NCBI GenBank assembly: GCA_019429465.1
Contig: JAHYIV010000003.1
Coordinates: forward strand, 62,001 to 126,000
Direction of reading: 5' to 3'
DNA length: 64,000 bases
Source of the DNA: Desulfoarculaceae bacterium
Lineage (GTDB): Bacteria; Desulfobacterota; Desulfobulbia; Desulfobulbales; Desulfocapsaceae
The notes beneath the pieces were generated by a model. It saw only the letters and a list, made by a program, of their open reading frames with translations, was not told where the DNA came from and searched no databases. The number at the start of each line of letters is the position of its first letter. Position 1 is the first letter of the stretch. A program made the position numbers and the translations under genes. Of the stretch, positions 44,897 to 53,905 are shown piece by piece.

Positions 44897-45050
44897 GTAA
44901 CTATTCAGCAGCACCTCATCTGCTTCGTCATCGGTCTGCTTATGTACGAATCAGTACACTTCGCAGGCCTCTTTCTCGCATATGAGGCACTGCAGAATAG
45001 TTACGTGACATGTGTTTTGACATTTTCCAGGCATTAAGCCGGATAGTTAC
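44897..45050. mobile_element. MITE family D copy 2, 154 bp
   Basis: Terminal inverted repeats GTAACTATTCAGCAGC and (complement of the right end) GTAACTATCCGGC. Perfect 8-bp target duplications CTAAGATT at 44889-44896 and 45051-45058. No ORF. Between plsC and bamA. Confidence 0.88.
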
Positions 45051-45185
45051 CTAAGATTTTCATATCGTCTAAGGGGCTCGGAAGAGTCGCCTTACAAAAA
45101 ATAGCCGAACATTACTTTCCGGAAAACTCTTTTACTTACTCTTTCATATCCTCAAGCATCCTGTTTCTCAGAAAGGACCAAATTC

Positions 45186-47870
45186 ATGAACTGCACCCGA
45201 AGATCAGCATCTCAGACCCGTCGATCATTTTCTCCCAGCTCCGGACTGTTCCTGTTTCTCCTCCTGTTTAGCCTTGTGGCCTCCCCGGCTGCGGCAATTG
45301 ATCAGAAAACCACCTTCCTGCCGGCCAGGATCAACAGCGCCGACAATGTTGTCACCCTGACAAACCAGGCTGACCAGGCCCTGGCCGCAGCCCTTGCCAC
45401 CCAGGGCTTTACCATGCTTGAACGCGACCAGGCAACGCAGCTGTTGAATTACACCGGCGCCTGGCCGCCGGCAATCAATGAGCTGCGCGCCCTCTCCCAG
45501 AAGACGGGTCAGGACTATGTGGCCGTTGGCAGCGTGACCGCCACAGGCGACCAGGTCAGTGTTGATTACCAGGTCTATGACCTGCTTGCGGAAGCCGCCC
45601 CGAAATCCTATTCCCGGCAGGGTGAATCCCTGAGAGATCTCTCCTCGATCATGGCGGAGATAAGCAAAGAGATGATCGGCTTCACCAATCGAGGACAGGT
45701 CATCGCCTCAATCGGGCCCGAGGGGAACAAACGCATTGATTCCGGGGCAATCGCCAGCAAGATCCAGACCAAGCCTGGCGATCTTTACTCTGCCGCGGCC
45801 CTGCGCAGTGACCTCAAGGCCATCTTTGCCATGGGTTATTTTGACAATGTCAACGTCAAGGTTGAAGACAGTGCCGACGGCAAGAAGATCATCTTCCAGA
45901 TCACTGAAAAACCTCTGATCAAAAAGGTAGAGTTCTCAGGCCTTGATGCCCTCAAGGAGACCGAGGTGAAAGAAGCAGCCAACATCTCCGTCAACACCAT
46001 CGTCAACCCCGCCGCCATTAACAAGAGTGGCGAGGCCATCAAGGCCCTGTACAAATCCAAAGGTTACTATGAGACCAAGGTAACGACCCAGATCAGCTAC
46101 CCTGTCCAAGACCAGGCGGTGGTCAAATACATCATTGAAGAAGGGTCCAAGATCTACATCAAAGACATCGCCTTTGCCGGCAATCACAGCTTCAGCAGCA
46201 AGGAACTCGCTAAAGTCATCAAAACCTCGGAAAAAGGATTGCTCTCCTGGCTGACCGAGTCCGGCCTCATGAAAACAGAGCAGTTAAGCCAGGATGCCGC
46301 CAGTATCAGCTCTTTCTATAACAATCACGGTTTCCTTGAAGTCAAGGTCAGCGATCCCGTAGTCAGACAGGAAGGTGAGTGGCTCTACATCACCTTCAAT
46401 CTGGAAGAGGGTCCGCGCTATCTGGTAGGCACCATCGATATCAAAGGCGACCTGATCGGCGACCAGCAGGAGTTGCGCGACCTGCTCACCGTGCAGAACG
46501 AAAAATATATCAACAGAAAGGCCTTACGCGACGATGTTCTCAAGATAACCGACTATTACGCCGAGCACGGCTATGCCTTTGCCGATATCCGGCCCAATCT
46601 GAATAAATCAACGACCGGCGAACGGGTTGATGTCGTCATCGATATCAACAAAGGCGATCTGGTCTATATCAACCGGATCACCATCACCGGCAACACCCGT
46701 ACCCGCGACAATGTCATCCGTCGAGAGATTGAGATCCATGAGGGGGGGATTTTCGACTCCAAGGCCCTGCGTACCAGCAACGAACGAATCCAGCGGTTGG
46801 AGTTCTTTGAAGAGGTCAATATCCATCCGGAGCCGACCCTTGATCCCGCCAGGATGGATGTGGTGGTCGATGTCAAGGAGAAAAATACCGGACAGTTCTC
46901 CGTGGGCATGGGCTACAGCTCCGTTGACAGCCTGATGTTTATGGCCGAGGTCTCCGAGAACAACTTTCTTGGTCGCGGTGATCGGATCGCACTGGCAGGC
47001 AATATCAGCGGCAACAGTACCCAGTTTAATCTCAGCTATACCGACCCCCGCCTGCGTGACTCTCAACTGTCCTGGGGCGTAGATCTCTATAACATGACCC
47101 GCGAGTACGATGATTACGACAAGGACTCCACCGGCGGTGCCCTCCGCCTGGGCTACCCTGTCTGGAAGAAATGGAAGGCCTTCGGCGCCTACAGCTACGA
47201 GGACACTGAGCTCTCCAATCTTTCCCGTTTAGCACTTGCCAATCCCCTGATCACCCAATCTTTGAATGTCAATGTCACCAGTGCCGTTAAACTGGCGCTG
47301 GTTCGTGACACCAGGGACCGGATAACCTTGCCGAGCAAGGGCTCACAGAATCAGATCAGTGTCAAATATGCCGGCGGCCCCTTTGCTGGAGACGCCGAGT
47401 TCACGAAAGTGGAGGCCTCTTCCGCCTGGTTCTTCCCCCTGCCCTGGACCACCGTCTTTCACGTGAAAGGCACTGCCGGCCAGATCTGGGAAAACGAAAC
47501 CGACAGGCTCCCCGTCTATGAGCGCTTCTATCTGGGCGGCATGAACTCGATCCGCGGATTTGAATACGGCAAGGCCAGCCCCATGGTCAACGATGTCCGC
47601 ATCGGCGGCGACAAGATGTGGTACGGCAATTTTGAGTACATCTTCCCGCTCATGAAGGAGGCCGGACTCCACGGCGTCGTCTTCTTTGACATCGGCAAGA
47701 ACATGGCCGGGGAAGACTGGACTGTCGAGGACTATGACATGGCCTCCGGTTTTGAGCTGCGCTGGCTCTCGCCCATGGGACCCTTGCGTCTGGTCTGGGG
47801 AGTGAACCTTGATCCAGAAAAGGATGAAGACAGGTCTGTCTGGGACTTCTCCATTGGCGGTGGATTTTAG
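45186..47870 (+). CDS. bamA: Outer-membrane assembly factor BamA with an extra N-terminal domain
   Basis: An 894-residue core of the BAM complex. A signal peptide of about 37 residues ends at ASPAAA. Residues 38 to about 165 are an additional alpha/beta domain not found in E. coli BamA (TMLERDQATQLL, DYVAVGSVTATGDQVSVDY). POTRA domains follow at about 170-530 (first one: GNKRIDSGAIASKIQTKPGD). The C-terminal barrel contains YLGGMNSIRGFEYG, the RGF lid-lock motif, and ends in an aromatic (GGGF). Its TAG stop is contributed by hairpin array E2. Its partner BamD is at 28370. Confidence 0.92.
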   Translation: MNCTRRSASQTRRSFSPSSGLFLFLLLFSLVASPAAAIDQKTTFLPARINSADNVVTLTNQADQALAAALATQGFTMLERDQATQLLNYTGAWPPAINELRALSQKTGQDYVAVGSVTATGDQVSVDYQVYDLLAEAAPKSYSRQGESLRDLSSIMAEISKEMIGFTNRGQVIASIGPEGNKRIDSGAIASKIQTKPGDLYSAAALRSDLKAIFAMGYFDNVNVKVEDSADGKKIIFQITEKPLIKKVEFSGLDALKETEVKEAANISVNTIVNPAAINKSGEAIKALYKSKGYYETKVTTQISYPVQDQAVVKYIIEEGSKIYIKDIAFAGNHSFSSKELAKVIKTSEKGLLSWLTESGLMKTEQLSQDAASISSFYNNHGFLEVKVSDPVVRQEGEWLYITFNLEEGPRYLVGTIDIKGDLIGDQQELRDLLTVQNEKYINRKALRDDVLKITDYYAEHGYAFADIRPNLNKSTTGERVDVVIDINKGDLVYINRITITGNTRTRDNVIRREIEIHEGGIFDSKALRTSNERIQRLEFFEEVNIHPEPTLDPARMDVVVDVKEKNTGQFSVGMGYSSVDSLMFMAEVSENNFLGRGDRIALAGNISGNSTQFNLSYTDPRLRDSQLSWGVDLYNMTREYDDYDKDSTGGALRLGYPVWKKWKAFGAYSYEDTELSNLSRLALANPLITQSLNVNVTSAVKLALVRDTRDRITLPSKGSQNQISVKYAGGPFAGDAEFTKVEASSAWFFPLPWTTVFHVKGTAGQIWENETDRLPVYERFYLGGMNSIRGFEYGKASPMVNDVRIGGDKMWYGNFEYIFPLMKEAGLHGVVFFDIGKNMAGEDWTVEDYDMASGFELRWLSPMGPLRLVWGVNLDPEKDEDRSVWDFSIGGGF

Positions 47871-48240
47871 AGACCGTCATGAAACAAGCAAAGTCTTTTT
47901 CTTGCTTGTTTCATATACGGACTCTTATGCCGCATCCAGGAAACTGCAATCTGTTCTGCTGTTTCCTGGTGTGGCGACTGGCAAAATACATCTGCCCTAG
48001 ATCAAGCAAAGTCTTTTTCTTGCTTGTTTCATATACGGACTCTTATGCCGCACCCAGGAAACTGCAATCTGTTCTGCTGTTTCCTGGTGTGGCGACTGGC
48101 AAAATACATCTGCCCTAGATCAAGCAAAGTCTTTTTCTTGCTTGTTTCATATACGGACTCTTATGCCGCATCCAGGAAGCTGCAATCCGTTCTGCTGTTT
48201 CCTGGATGCGGCGTCTGGCAAGTCAGATCCGCCGCGATCA
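47868..48240. repeat. Hairpin array family E copy 2, three units, at the bamA 3' end
   Basis: Three units with a 118-bp period (CAAGCAAAGTCTTTTTCTTG at 47885, 48003, 48121). Stem 1 is ATGAAACAAGCAAAG/CTTGCTTGTTTCAT and stem 2 is CAGGAAACTGC/GCTGTTTCCTG. The outer arm reads TTAGAGACCGTCATG, starting at the bamA stop. The small reading frames inside are not genes. Confidence 0.8.
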
Positions 48241-48353
48241 TACAAGGCAGATAACATATAAGGATCCGTTGCAAAACATCCAAATCCTTTTTGCAGCTGT
48301 TTTGTTACGACCGAACCCTGTTCTTCTCTCCAGCCATGATTCACTGTTCTTTT

Positions 48354-48386
48354 GCCGGCTGCTCAGTGCAGCCGGCTCTTTTTTTT
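48354..48386 (+). terminator. Rho-independent terminator upstream of mfd
   Basis: GCCGGCTG-CTCAGTG-CAGCCGGC followed by TCTTTTTTTT. It ends bamA transcription after the E2 array, 14 bases before the mfd ATG, so mfd must either be initiated beyond it or partly read through. Confidence 0.85.
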
Positions 48387-48399
48387 AGTCCACCACAAG

Positions 48400-51300
48400 A
48401 TGCCGACACCATTTACTGATCAGCTGACCCGTGCCGTAGAGGCCAATAACAGACTCACCATTACAGGCCTGCGCGGCAGCAGCCCATCCCTGCTGATCAG
48501 CCTGCTGGCCACCACCGGCAGCTGCTGCTGTATCGTCCCTGACGAAAATCAGCTTGGTGTGCTTGAAGAAGATCTGCGACTGTTCAGCGACAGGCGGATT
48601 CTCACCTATCCGGGATATGACATTCCGCCCTATACCCCGCTGTCACCGGATCTACCAACCATTGCCGCCCGGATTTCCACCCTCTACCAGGTACTGGCAG
48701 CAGACAGCCCTTTTATCCTGATCGTCTCAGCCGAGTCCCTGATGCGGCGGGTCATGCCCAAAGAGCTGCTGGCCGGATCGGCGGAACTGATCATGGCAGG
48801 CGAGGAATACGCCCAGGACGAGCTGATCGCCACCCTGATCCACTCAGGCTATGAACAGGTGTCCCTGGTGCAGGCCGTAGGCGATTTCTCTGTGCGTGGC
48901 GGCATCATTGATATCTATCCTCCCCCTTTTACCATGAGCGCCAGAGAGGGTGCAGGAGCGACCGCAGGCCAGGGACGGCCCAGTGTCGCGGGCACCATGG
49001 ACGGTGCAGGAGCGACCGCGGACACCCTGCACGACGGCCCCATACGCCTCGATTTTTTTGGCGATACCGTCGAATCGCTGCGCGCCTTTGATCCCATCAG
49101 CCAACGTTCGCAACAGGATCTGCAAGAGGCCGTCCTGCTGCCGGCAACAGATATCCTCTTTTCCAGGTCCGTGGTCGACTCAGACGACAAGGTCCTGCAA
49201 CACCTCAGGGAGATGGCGGCACACCTGCACTGGGACAGCCAGCTGACAGCCCAGCTTGCTGAACAGCTGGTCCAGAGACATCGTTTTTCCGGCATAGAGT
49301 TCTTCCTCCCCCTTTTCTACCAGGATTTTCAGCAGCCGACCGCAACCGTCCTCGACTTTCTCCCCCCTGACACCCGGCTCATCTTCATCGACCCCGAGGC
49401 AGGTCGGAAGTCCACGGCCCTGGTCCAGGAACGGATCCTGGCAAACTTCGCCACTGCCCGCCAGAAACTGGCCCCTGCCCTGCCGCCGACCGATATTTTT
49501 CTGGATCCCGAACAGCTGTTCGAGGCCATGGCTGGCTTCCCCCAGATTTTCTGCTCCGACTTCAGCCGCCAGGGCGAAGCATCCTTTTCCCTGACCACGA
49601 CCAACCATCAGCTGCTCAAACAGGACATCGGGCTGCAGAGGAAAAAACGGGGCCTGCTGGCACCCCTGAACGACCAGATCCGGCTCTGGCAGGAACAGGG
49701 TGATCGGGTCATTCTCTGCTGCCGGTCGCATCGTCATGCCCGAACGCTCTCTGAGCTCCTGGAAAAACACCACCACTCTCTTGAGTTTGTGGCACCCCCG
49801 CTCAGTCCGCTGCAGCTGTCAGGCTACCCGACCGATTCCCTGCTCATCTGTGCTCACCCTTTAAGCGTCGGCTTCACCCTGGTCGAACAGAAGCTGCACC
49901 TGCTCTCCGAGAGTGAATTATTCGGCGAGATGCGCCTGGGTGGAAAAGGCAGCAGCAAAAGCGGACGAAAGCAGCAGGGGGAGCCTGTCCGTTTCGCCGA
50001 ACTCAAGATCATGGACGTCGTGGTCCACCGTGACCATGGGCTCGGGATCTACCACGGGCTGGTTACCCTGGAGATCCAGGGGATCAAAAACGATTTCATG
50101 CTTCTTGAGTATAAGGGCGGCGACAGGCTTTATCTGCCGGTCGACCAGCTCAACCTGATCAGCCGCTACGAAGGCCTCTCTGACCGAGAACCCAGGATTG
50201 ATAAACTTGGCACCCAGTCCTGGCAGAGCGCCAAGGCCCGGGTCAAGGAGGAGGTTTGGAAAGTTGCCCAGGAGCTCCTGAAGATCTATGCCCGGCGTGA
50301 AATGCGCCAGGGCAGACGCTTTTCTCCGCCCGGTGAGCTCTATCACGAGCTGGAAGAGTCCTTCCCCTTTGATGAGACCAGCGGTCAGGACAAGGCCATT
50401 ACCGAGACCATTGACGATCTCACCTCGGATCAGCCCATGGACCGCCTGGTCTGCGGTGACGTTGGCTACGGCAAGACCGAGGTGGCAATACGGGCCGCCT
50501 TCAAGGTGGTGGAGGATGGGTGTCAGGTGGCCATCCTGGTGCCGACCACGGTGCTGGCCGAACAGCACGCCAAGACCTTCCGGGAACGGATGGCGGGTTT
50601 TCCCGTGACTATTGAGTGCATCAACCGCTTTCGCAGCAGTGCTGACCAGCGGCGGATTATCAAGGATCTGGCCGAGGGCAGGATTGATATCATCATCGGC
50701 ACCCATCGCCTGCTCTCCAAGGATGTGGTCTATCACAATCTCGGCCTGCTCATCGTTGACGAAGAACATCGTTTCGGGGTCAGCCATAAGGAGAAGATCA
50801 AACAAATCAAGGCTGAAGTGGATATCCTCACCCTGACCGCCACCCCCATTCCCCGAACGCTCGAGATGTCACTCCTGGGAATCCGCGATCTCTCGGTCAT
50901 CTCCAGCCCGCCTGAGCACCGGCGACCGGTCAAGACCTTTGTCGCCCGCTACGATGAGCTGATCATCAAGGAGGCGGTGAGCAAAGAGATGCTCCGCCAG
51001 GGTCAGGTCTTTTTCGTCCACAACCGGGTAAAATCGATCCACCGCATGGCCGCCACCGTCCAGAGCCTGGTGCCCGAGGCCCGTATCGCCGTGGCCCACG
51101 GCCAGATGGCCGGCAAGGATCTTGAGGCGATCATGGTGGACTTTGTGGGGGGCAAGATCGATGTCCTGATCTGCACCACCATCATCGAATCCGGCCTTGA
51201 CATTCCATCCGCCAACACCATTATCATCAACCGGGCCGACACCCTGGGGCTGGCGGAGATCTACCAGTTGCGCGGCCGGGTCGGCAGATCGAGCACCCAG

Positions 51301-52068
51301 TCCTATGCCTATCTGCTGGTGCCTTCACTGGATGATCTCAGCCGCGACTCCAAGGATCGCCTGCGGGCCCTGATCGACTGCAATGAGCTGGGCGGCGGTT
51401 TTAAACTGGCCATGAGTGACCTGCAGATCCGGGGCGGCGGCAACCTGCTCGGTGTCTCCCAGAGCGGCCATATCGTCGCCATCGGCTACGAACTCTACCT
51501 CGACCTGCTGCAGAAAACCGTGGCCGACCTCAAGGCCAGGGCTGTTCACCCGGACACGTTAACTACCGGGGAGGTTGAAGAACTCGACCCCGAGATCAAT
51601 CTGCGGATCTCGGCCTATATCCCCGAGTCCTACATCCCTGATGTCAGCCAGCGCTATATTGCCTACCGGAGGATCTCCTCCCTGACAACGGCCGACGATG
51701 GACAGCAGGCCGATCTGGAAGACGAACTGCGTGACCGCTACGGCACCCTGCCGGCGGAGACCCTCAATCTCCTGCAGGTGGTCAGTCTGAAAAAAGAAAT
51801 GGCCGCACTCAAGATCAGCAAGCTGGAAAAGGGTAAGGACAACCTGGTCTTCTCCTTTCTCAAGACCACCCCCGTTGACCCGGTCCTGCTGCTGCAATAC
51901 CTGCAGACCAGGCGCAGCAAACAAAGAAAGACAGAGTCACCACTGCTAACCCCTGAGGGCAGACTCGTGGTGCCCGTCCAGACCAGCTCCCCGGAGAACC
52001 TGTTTACCGTCATCCGCAAGACCCTGGTTGACCTGGGTCAACTCATCCCCATGCACAAGGAGACATGA
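48400..52068 (+). CDS. mfd: Transcription-repair coupling factor Mfd with an in-frame repeat insert
   Basis: A 1222-residue DNA translocase that removes stalled RNA polymerase and recruits UvrA. UvrB-like N-terminal domains, the RNA-polymerase-interacting domain (RDHGLGIYHGLV), the helicase core (Walker A GDVGYGKTEVA, box II VDEEHRFGV, TATPIPRTLEMSL) and the C-terminal TRG/D7 domain are present. Residues about 183-213 (EGAGATAGQGRPSV.. DTLHDG) are extra relative to the family and come from a 54-bp repeat module inserted in frame between the strands IIDIYPPP and IRLDFFGDT. ATG 48400 is preferred to TTG 48352. The stop overlaps the next gene. Confidence 0.93.
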   Translation: MPTPFTDQLTRAVEANNRLTITGLRGSSPSLLISLLATTGSCCCIVPDENQLGVLEEDLRLFSDRRILTYPGYDIPPYTPLSPDLPTIAARISTLYQVLAADSPFILIVSAESLMRRVMPKELLAGSAELIMAGEEYAQDELIATLIHSGYEQVSLVQAVGDFSVRGGIIDIYPPPFTMSAREGAGATAGQGRPSVAGTMDGAGATADTLHDGPIRLDFFGDTVESLRAFDPISQRSQQDLQEAVLLPATDILFSRSVVDSDDKVLQHLREMAAHLHWDSQLTAQLAEQLVQRHRFSGIEFFLPLFYQDFQQPTATVLDFLPPDTRLIFIDPEAGRKSTALVQERILANFATARQKLAPALPPTDIFLDPEQLFEAMAGFPQIFCSDFSRQGEASFSLTTTNHQLLKQDIGLQRKKRGLLAPLNDQIRLWQEQGDRVILCCRSHRHARTLSELLEKHHHSLEFVAPPLSPLQLSGYPTDSLLICAHPLSVGFTLVEQKLHLLSESELFGEMRLGGKGSSKSGRKQQGEPVRFAELKIMDVVVHRDHGLGIYHGLVTLEIQGIKNDFMLLEYKGGDRLYLPVDQLNLISRYEGLSDREPRIDKLGTQSWQSAKARVKEEVWKVAQELLKIYARREMRQGRRFSPPGELYHELEESFPFDETSGQDKAITETIDDLTSDQPMDRLVCGDVGYGKTEVAIRAAFKVVEDGCQVAILVPTTVLAEQHAKTFRERMAGFPVTIECINRFRSSADQRRIIKDLAEGRIDIIIGTHRLLSKDVVYHNLGLLIVDEEHRFGVSHKEKIKQIKAEVDILTLTATPIPRTLEMSLLGIRDLSVISSPPEHRRPVKTFVARYDELIIKEAVSKEMLRQGQVFFVHNRVKSIHRMAATVQSLVPEARIAVAHGQMAGKDLEAIMVDFVGGKIDVLICTTIIESGLDIPSANTIIINRADTLGLAEIYQLRGRVGRSSTQSYAYLLVPSLDDLSRDSKDRLRALIDCNELGGGFKLAMSDLQIRGGGNLLGVSQSGHIVAIGYELYLDLLQKTVADLKARAVHPDTLTTGEVEELDPEINLRISAYIPESYIPDVSQRYIAYRRISSLTTADDGQQADLEDELRDRYGTLPAETLNLLQVVSLKKEMAALKISKLEKGKDNLVFSFLKTTPVDPVLLLQYLQTRRSKQRKTESPLLTPEGRLVVPVQTSSPENLFTVIRKTLVDLGQLIPMHKET
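48949..49019. repeat. 54-bp module of family B inside mfd
   Basis: GGTGCAGGAGCGACCGC starts at 48949 and again at 49003, 54 bp apart. The DNA between (GGCCAGGGACGGCCCAGTGT..) closely matches the internal module of B2/B3 (..GGCCAGGGATGGCCCAGTGT..). As 54 is a multiple of three the mfd frame is kept. Confidence 0.8.
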
Positions 52069-52751
52069 TGCCGACCACCATCCAGATCCAGCCCGATTTT
52101 TCATGGGAACAGATCGACACCGTCCTCCTGGATATGGACGGCACCCTCCTCGACAAATACTTCGATGATTATTTCTGGGAAGAGTATGTCCCCAGAATCT
52201 TTGCGGAAGAGAACAAGATGAGCAGTGAGCAGGCCCGGAAGGAACTGCTGAAGCGGTACCAGGCGGTGGAGTCCACCCTGCAATGGACGGATCTTGACTA
52301 CTGGTCGGAACAGCTCGGGCTCGATATCCCGGAGCTGAAATGCAAGGTGGATCACCTGATCCAGGTCCACCCCTTCGTCCTCGACTTCCTGCAGTTCATC
52401 CGCCAGAGCGGCAAGAAGATCCATCTGGTCACCAATGCCCACTCCAAGACCCTGGAGATCAAGCTGCGCAAGACCGCAATCGGTCCCTGGTTTGACCGGA
52501 TTGTCTGCGCCGAAGAGGTGGGAGAGGCCAAGGAGCACCCGGCCTTCTGGGACAAACTGGAAGGGATGCTGAACTATGATCGGAAACGGACCCTGCTGGC
52601 CGACGACACCGCCAAGGTCCTGCGCTCGGCCCGGGAATACGAGATGGGCTTCCTCGTCTATGTAGCCCGGCCCAGCTCACGCCTGCCGGTGCGCTACTCC
52701 CATGAGTTTCCCTCGATTGTTACCTTTGATGAACTCATTAGGTGCCGTTAG
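52065..52751 (+). CDS. HAD-type GMP/IMP nucleotidase (YrfG-like)
   Basis: A 228-residue HAD hydrolase. Motif I is VLLDMDGTLLDKYFDDYFW, which with the FDDYFW extension is characteristic of YrfG-like purine nucleotidases. Motif II is HLVTNAHSKTLEIK and motif III/IV is RTLLADDTAKVL. It starts ATGATG overlapping the mfd TGA. Its last three codons (RCR) and TAG stop lie inside hairpin E4, so the original C-terminus was probably different by a few residues. Confidence 0.82.
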   Translation: MMPTTIQIQPDFSWEQIDTVLLDMDGTLLDKYFDDYFWEEYVPRIFAEENKMSSEQARKELLKRYQAVESTLQWTDLDYWSEQLGLDIPELKCKVDHLIQVHPFVLDFLQFIRQSGKKIHLVTNAHSKTLEIKLRKTAIGPWFDRIVCAEEVGEAKEHPAFWDKLEGMLNYDRKRTLLADDTAKVLRSAREYEMGFLVYVARPSSRLPVRYSHEFPSIVTFDELIRCR

Positions 52752-52851
52752 GAGTTGAGCAAGGCCTTATGTGCTCAACTCCTTTACGGCACCTTATGCC
52801 GCTTCCAAGAAACAGCATCTTTTCCGGCTGTTTCTTGGAGTGGCGTCTACC
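52739..52851. repeat. Hairpin element family E copy 4, at the HAD nucleotidase 3' end
   Basis: Outer arm TTAGGTGCCGTTAGGAG, inner stem AGGAGTTGAGCA/TGCTCAACTCCT, closing arm ACGGCACC, then CTTATGCCGC and a second hairpin AAGAAACAGC/GCTGTTTCTT. It has the same skeleton as E1-E3 with a different inner stem sequence. Confidence 0.75.
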
Positions 52852-53321
52852 AGATACCCACAAGGCCATAAATGAAATAAGTAGGCAAGAGGACGGTGCC
52901 AGGCCTCCAAGCTTCCAATATGAAAGGCGATGGGATGCCACAGACTTAAGGGGGTCGTTGTTGCTTTATTGCTTTAGCGAGGCATAAACGCCCACCGCCC
53001 CCGGATTCCGCTGCCGCTCCATCCAGGCTACTTCTTTTATGTATGGGCATCGGCAATCATAAATCATCAAGTCCTGCTGGTCTTCCCGGCCATCTTCTTC
53101 GTCACGGAAAGAGTTTTATGGTCCCTATGCTCCTCTTTCCGTTCCTCGAATAGAGCCGAACATCCTGCGCAATACAGAACAATTTATTATTGCCGAGGCC
53201 CTTACCTGGAAAGAGACCGGCAGAAATCTTTTGCCTTCTGCCGGCGGATGCGATAAAAAAAGGGCATCAATCAGAAACTATCTCTTACCCGACCACCATC
53301 TCAACTTCCCGGTATGCGCCC
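52852..53321. other. Gene-free stretch with family I blocks
   Basis: About 470 bp. It holds inverted copies of the family I blocks seen at 2430-2600 (about 52995-53036 and 53165-53206). The rest shows nothing I recognise. The lipoprotein promoter must lie here. Confidence 0.5.
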
Positions 53322-53834
53322 ATGACCTCTCAAGTAACCAGACACGTATCAGCGCTCACCTGCTGCCTCCTCTCCCTGCTGCTCACCGCTTGCTGGTCAA
53401 AACAAGCGGGCTTCACAGGGGTCTCTTTTCCGCCGACAGAGCAGGTTGATGTCTCCTTCCAGACAAGCGCGGTCCCCAGTTCCTGTCAGGGCTTTGCCCA
53501 TCTCATCATCTCCACAGACGGACCGACCAGCGGTCTGGAGATTCAAGAGGCCATGGTCCGGGAAGCCGGAGAAAAAGGGGCCAACCAGATCCTTGTCGGC
53601 ATGGCCCGGGAACAGATGGGGAAACGCCAGGGATCGTTTCGTTTTGACTACTTTGGTCCGAAATATCCCTATCCCTTTCCCCAAGGGTGGATGGGCTGGA
53701 AATTTGGCTTTGAACAATGGAACAAGGCCGGACCGTTGCTCGGCTTTGGCCTCGACAGCTGGGGCAACCCGGCCAGGCACTACGATTCCAGCCTCATGAT
53801 CCAGGCCCTCTTCCTGCGCTGCCCGGAAAAATAA
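53322..53834 (+). CDS. Lipoprotein of unknown function
   Basis: A 170-residue lipoprotein. The signal peptide TRHVSALTCCLLSLLLTAC ends in a lipobox with Cys at about residue 23. The body is aromatic and glycine-rich (FGPKYPYPFPQGWMGWKFGF). I recognise no family. ATG 53322 is chosen because the signal peptide starts there; the open frame goes back to 53190. Convergent with the AAA gene. Confidence 0.65.
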   Translation: MTSQVTRHVSALTCCLLSLLLTACWSKQAGFTGVSFPPTEQVDVSFQTSAVPSSCQGFAHLIISTDGPTSGLEIQEAMVREAGEKGANQILVGMAREQMGKRQGSFRFDYFGPKYPYPFPQGWMGWKFGFEQWNKAGPLLGFGLDSWGNPARHYDSSLMIQALFLRCPEK

Positions 53835-53839
53835 AAGAA

Positions 53840-53873
53840 GAGGGCCTGGTAGCAGTACAGCTTCCAGGCCCTC
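53840..53873. terminator. Bidirectional hairpin between convergent genes
   Basis: GAGGGCCTGG..CCAGGCCCTC, a 10-bp perfect stem with a 14-nt loop, between the lipoprotein stop and the AAA gene stop. The T-run is weak, so it may terminate poorly or protect 3' ends. Confidence 0.65.
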
Positions 53874-53905
53874 AAAGGTCCCTTGCGCTCTGCCCCCTTC
53901 TCCTC

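Noticed and set aside
47868-48240. Possible CRISPR array in the 118- to 122-bp tandem repeats
   Set aside because: The whole unit repeats, with no unique spacers and no cas genes; the units are hairpins.
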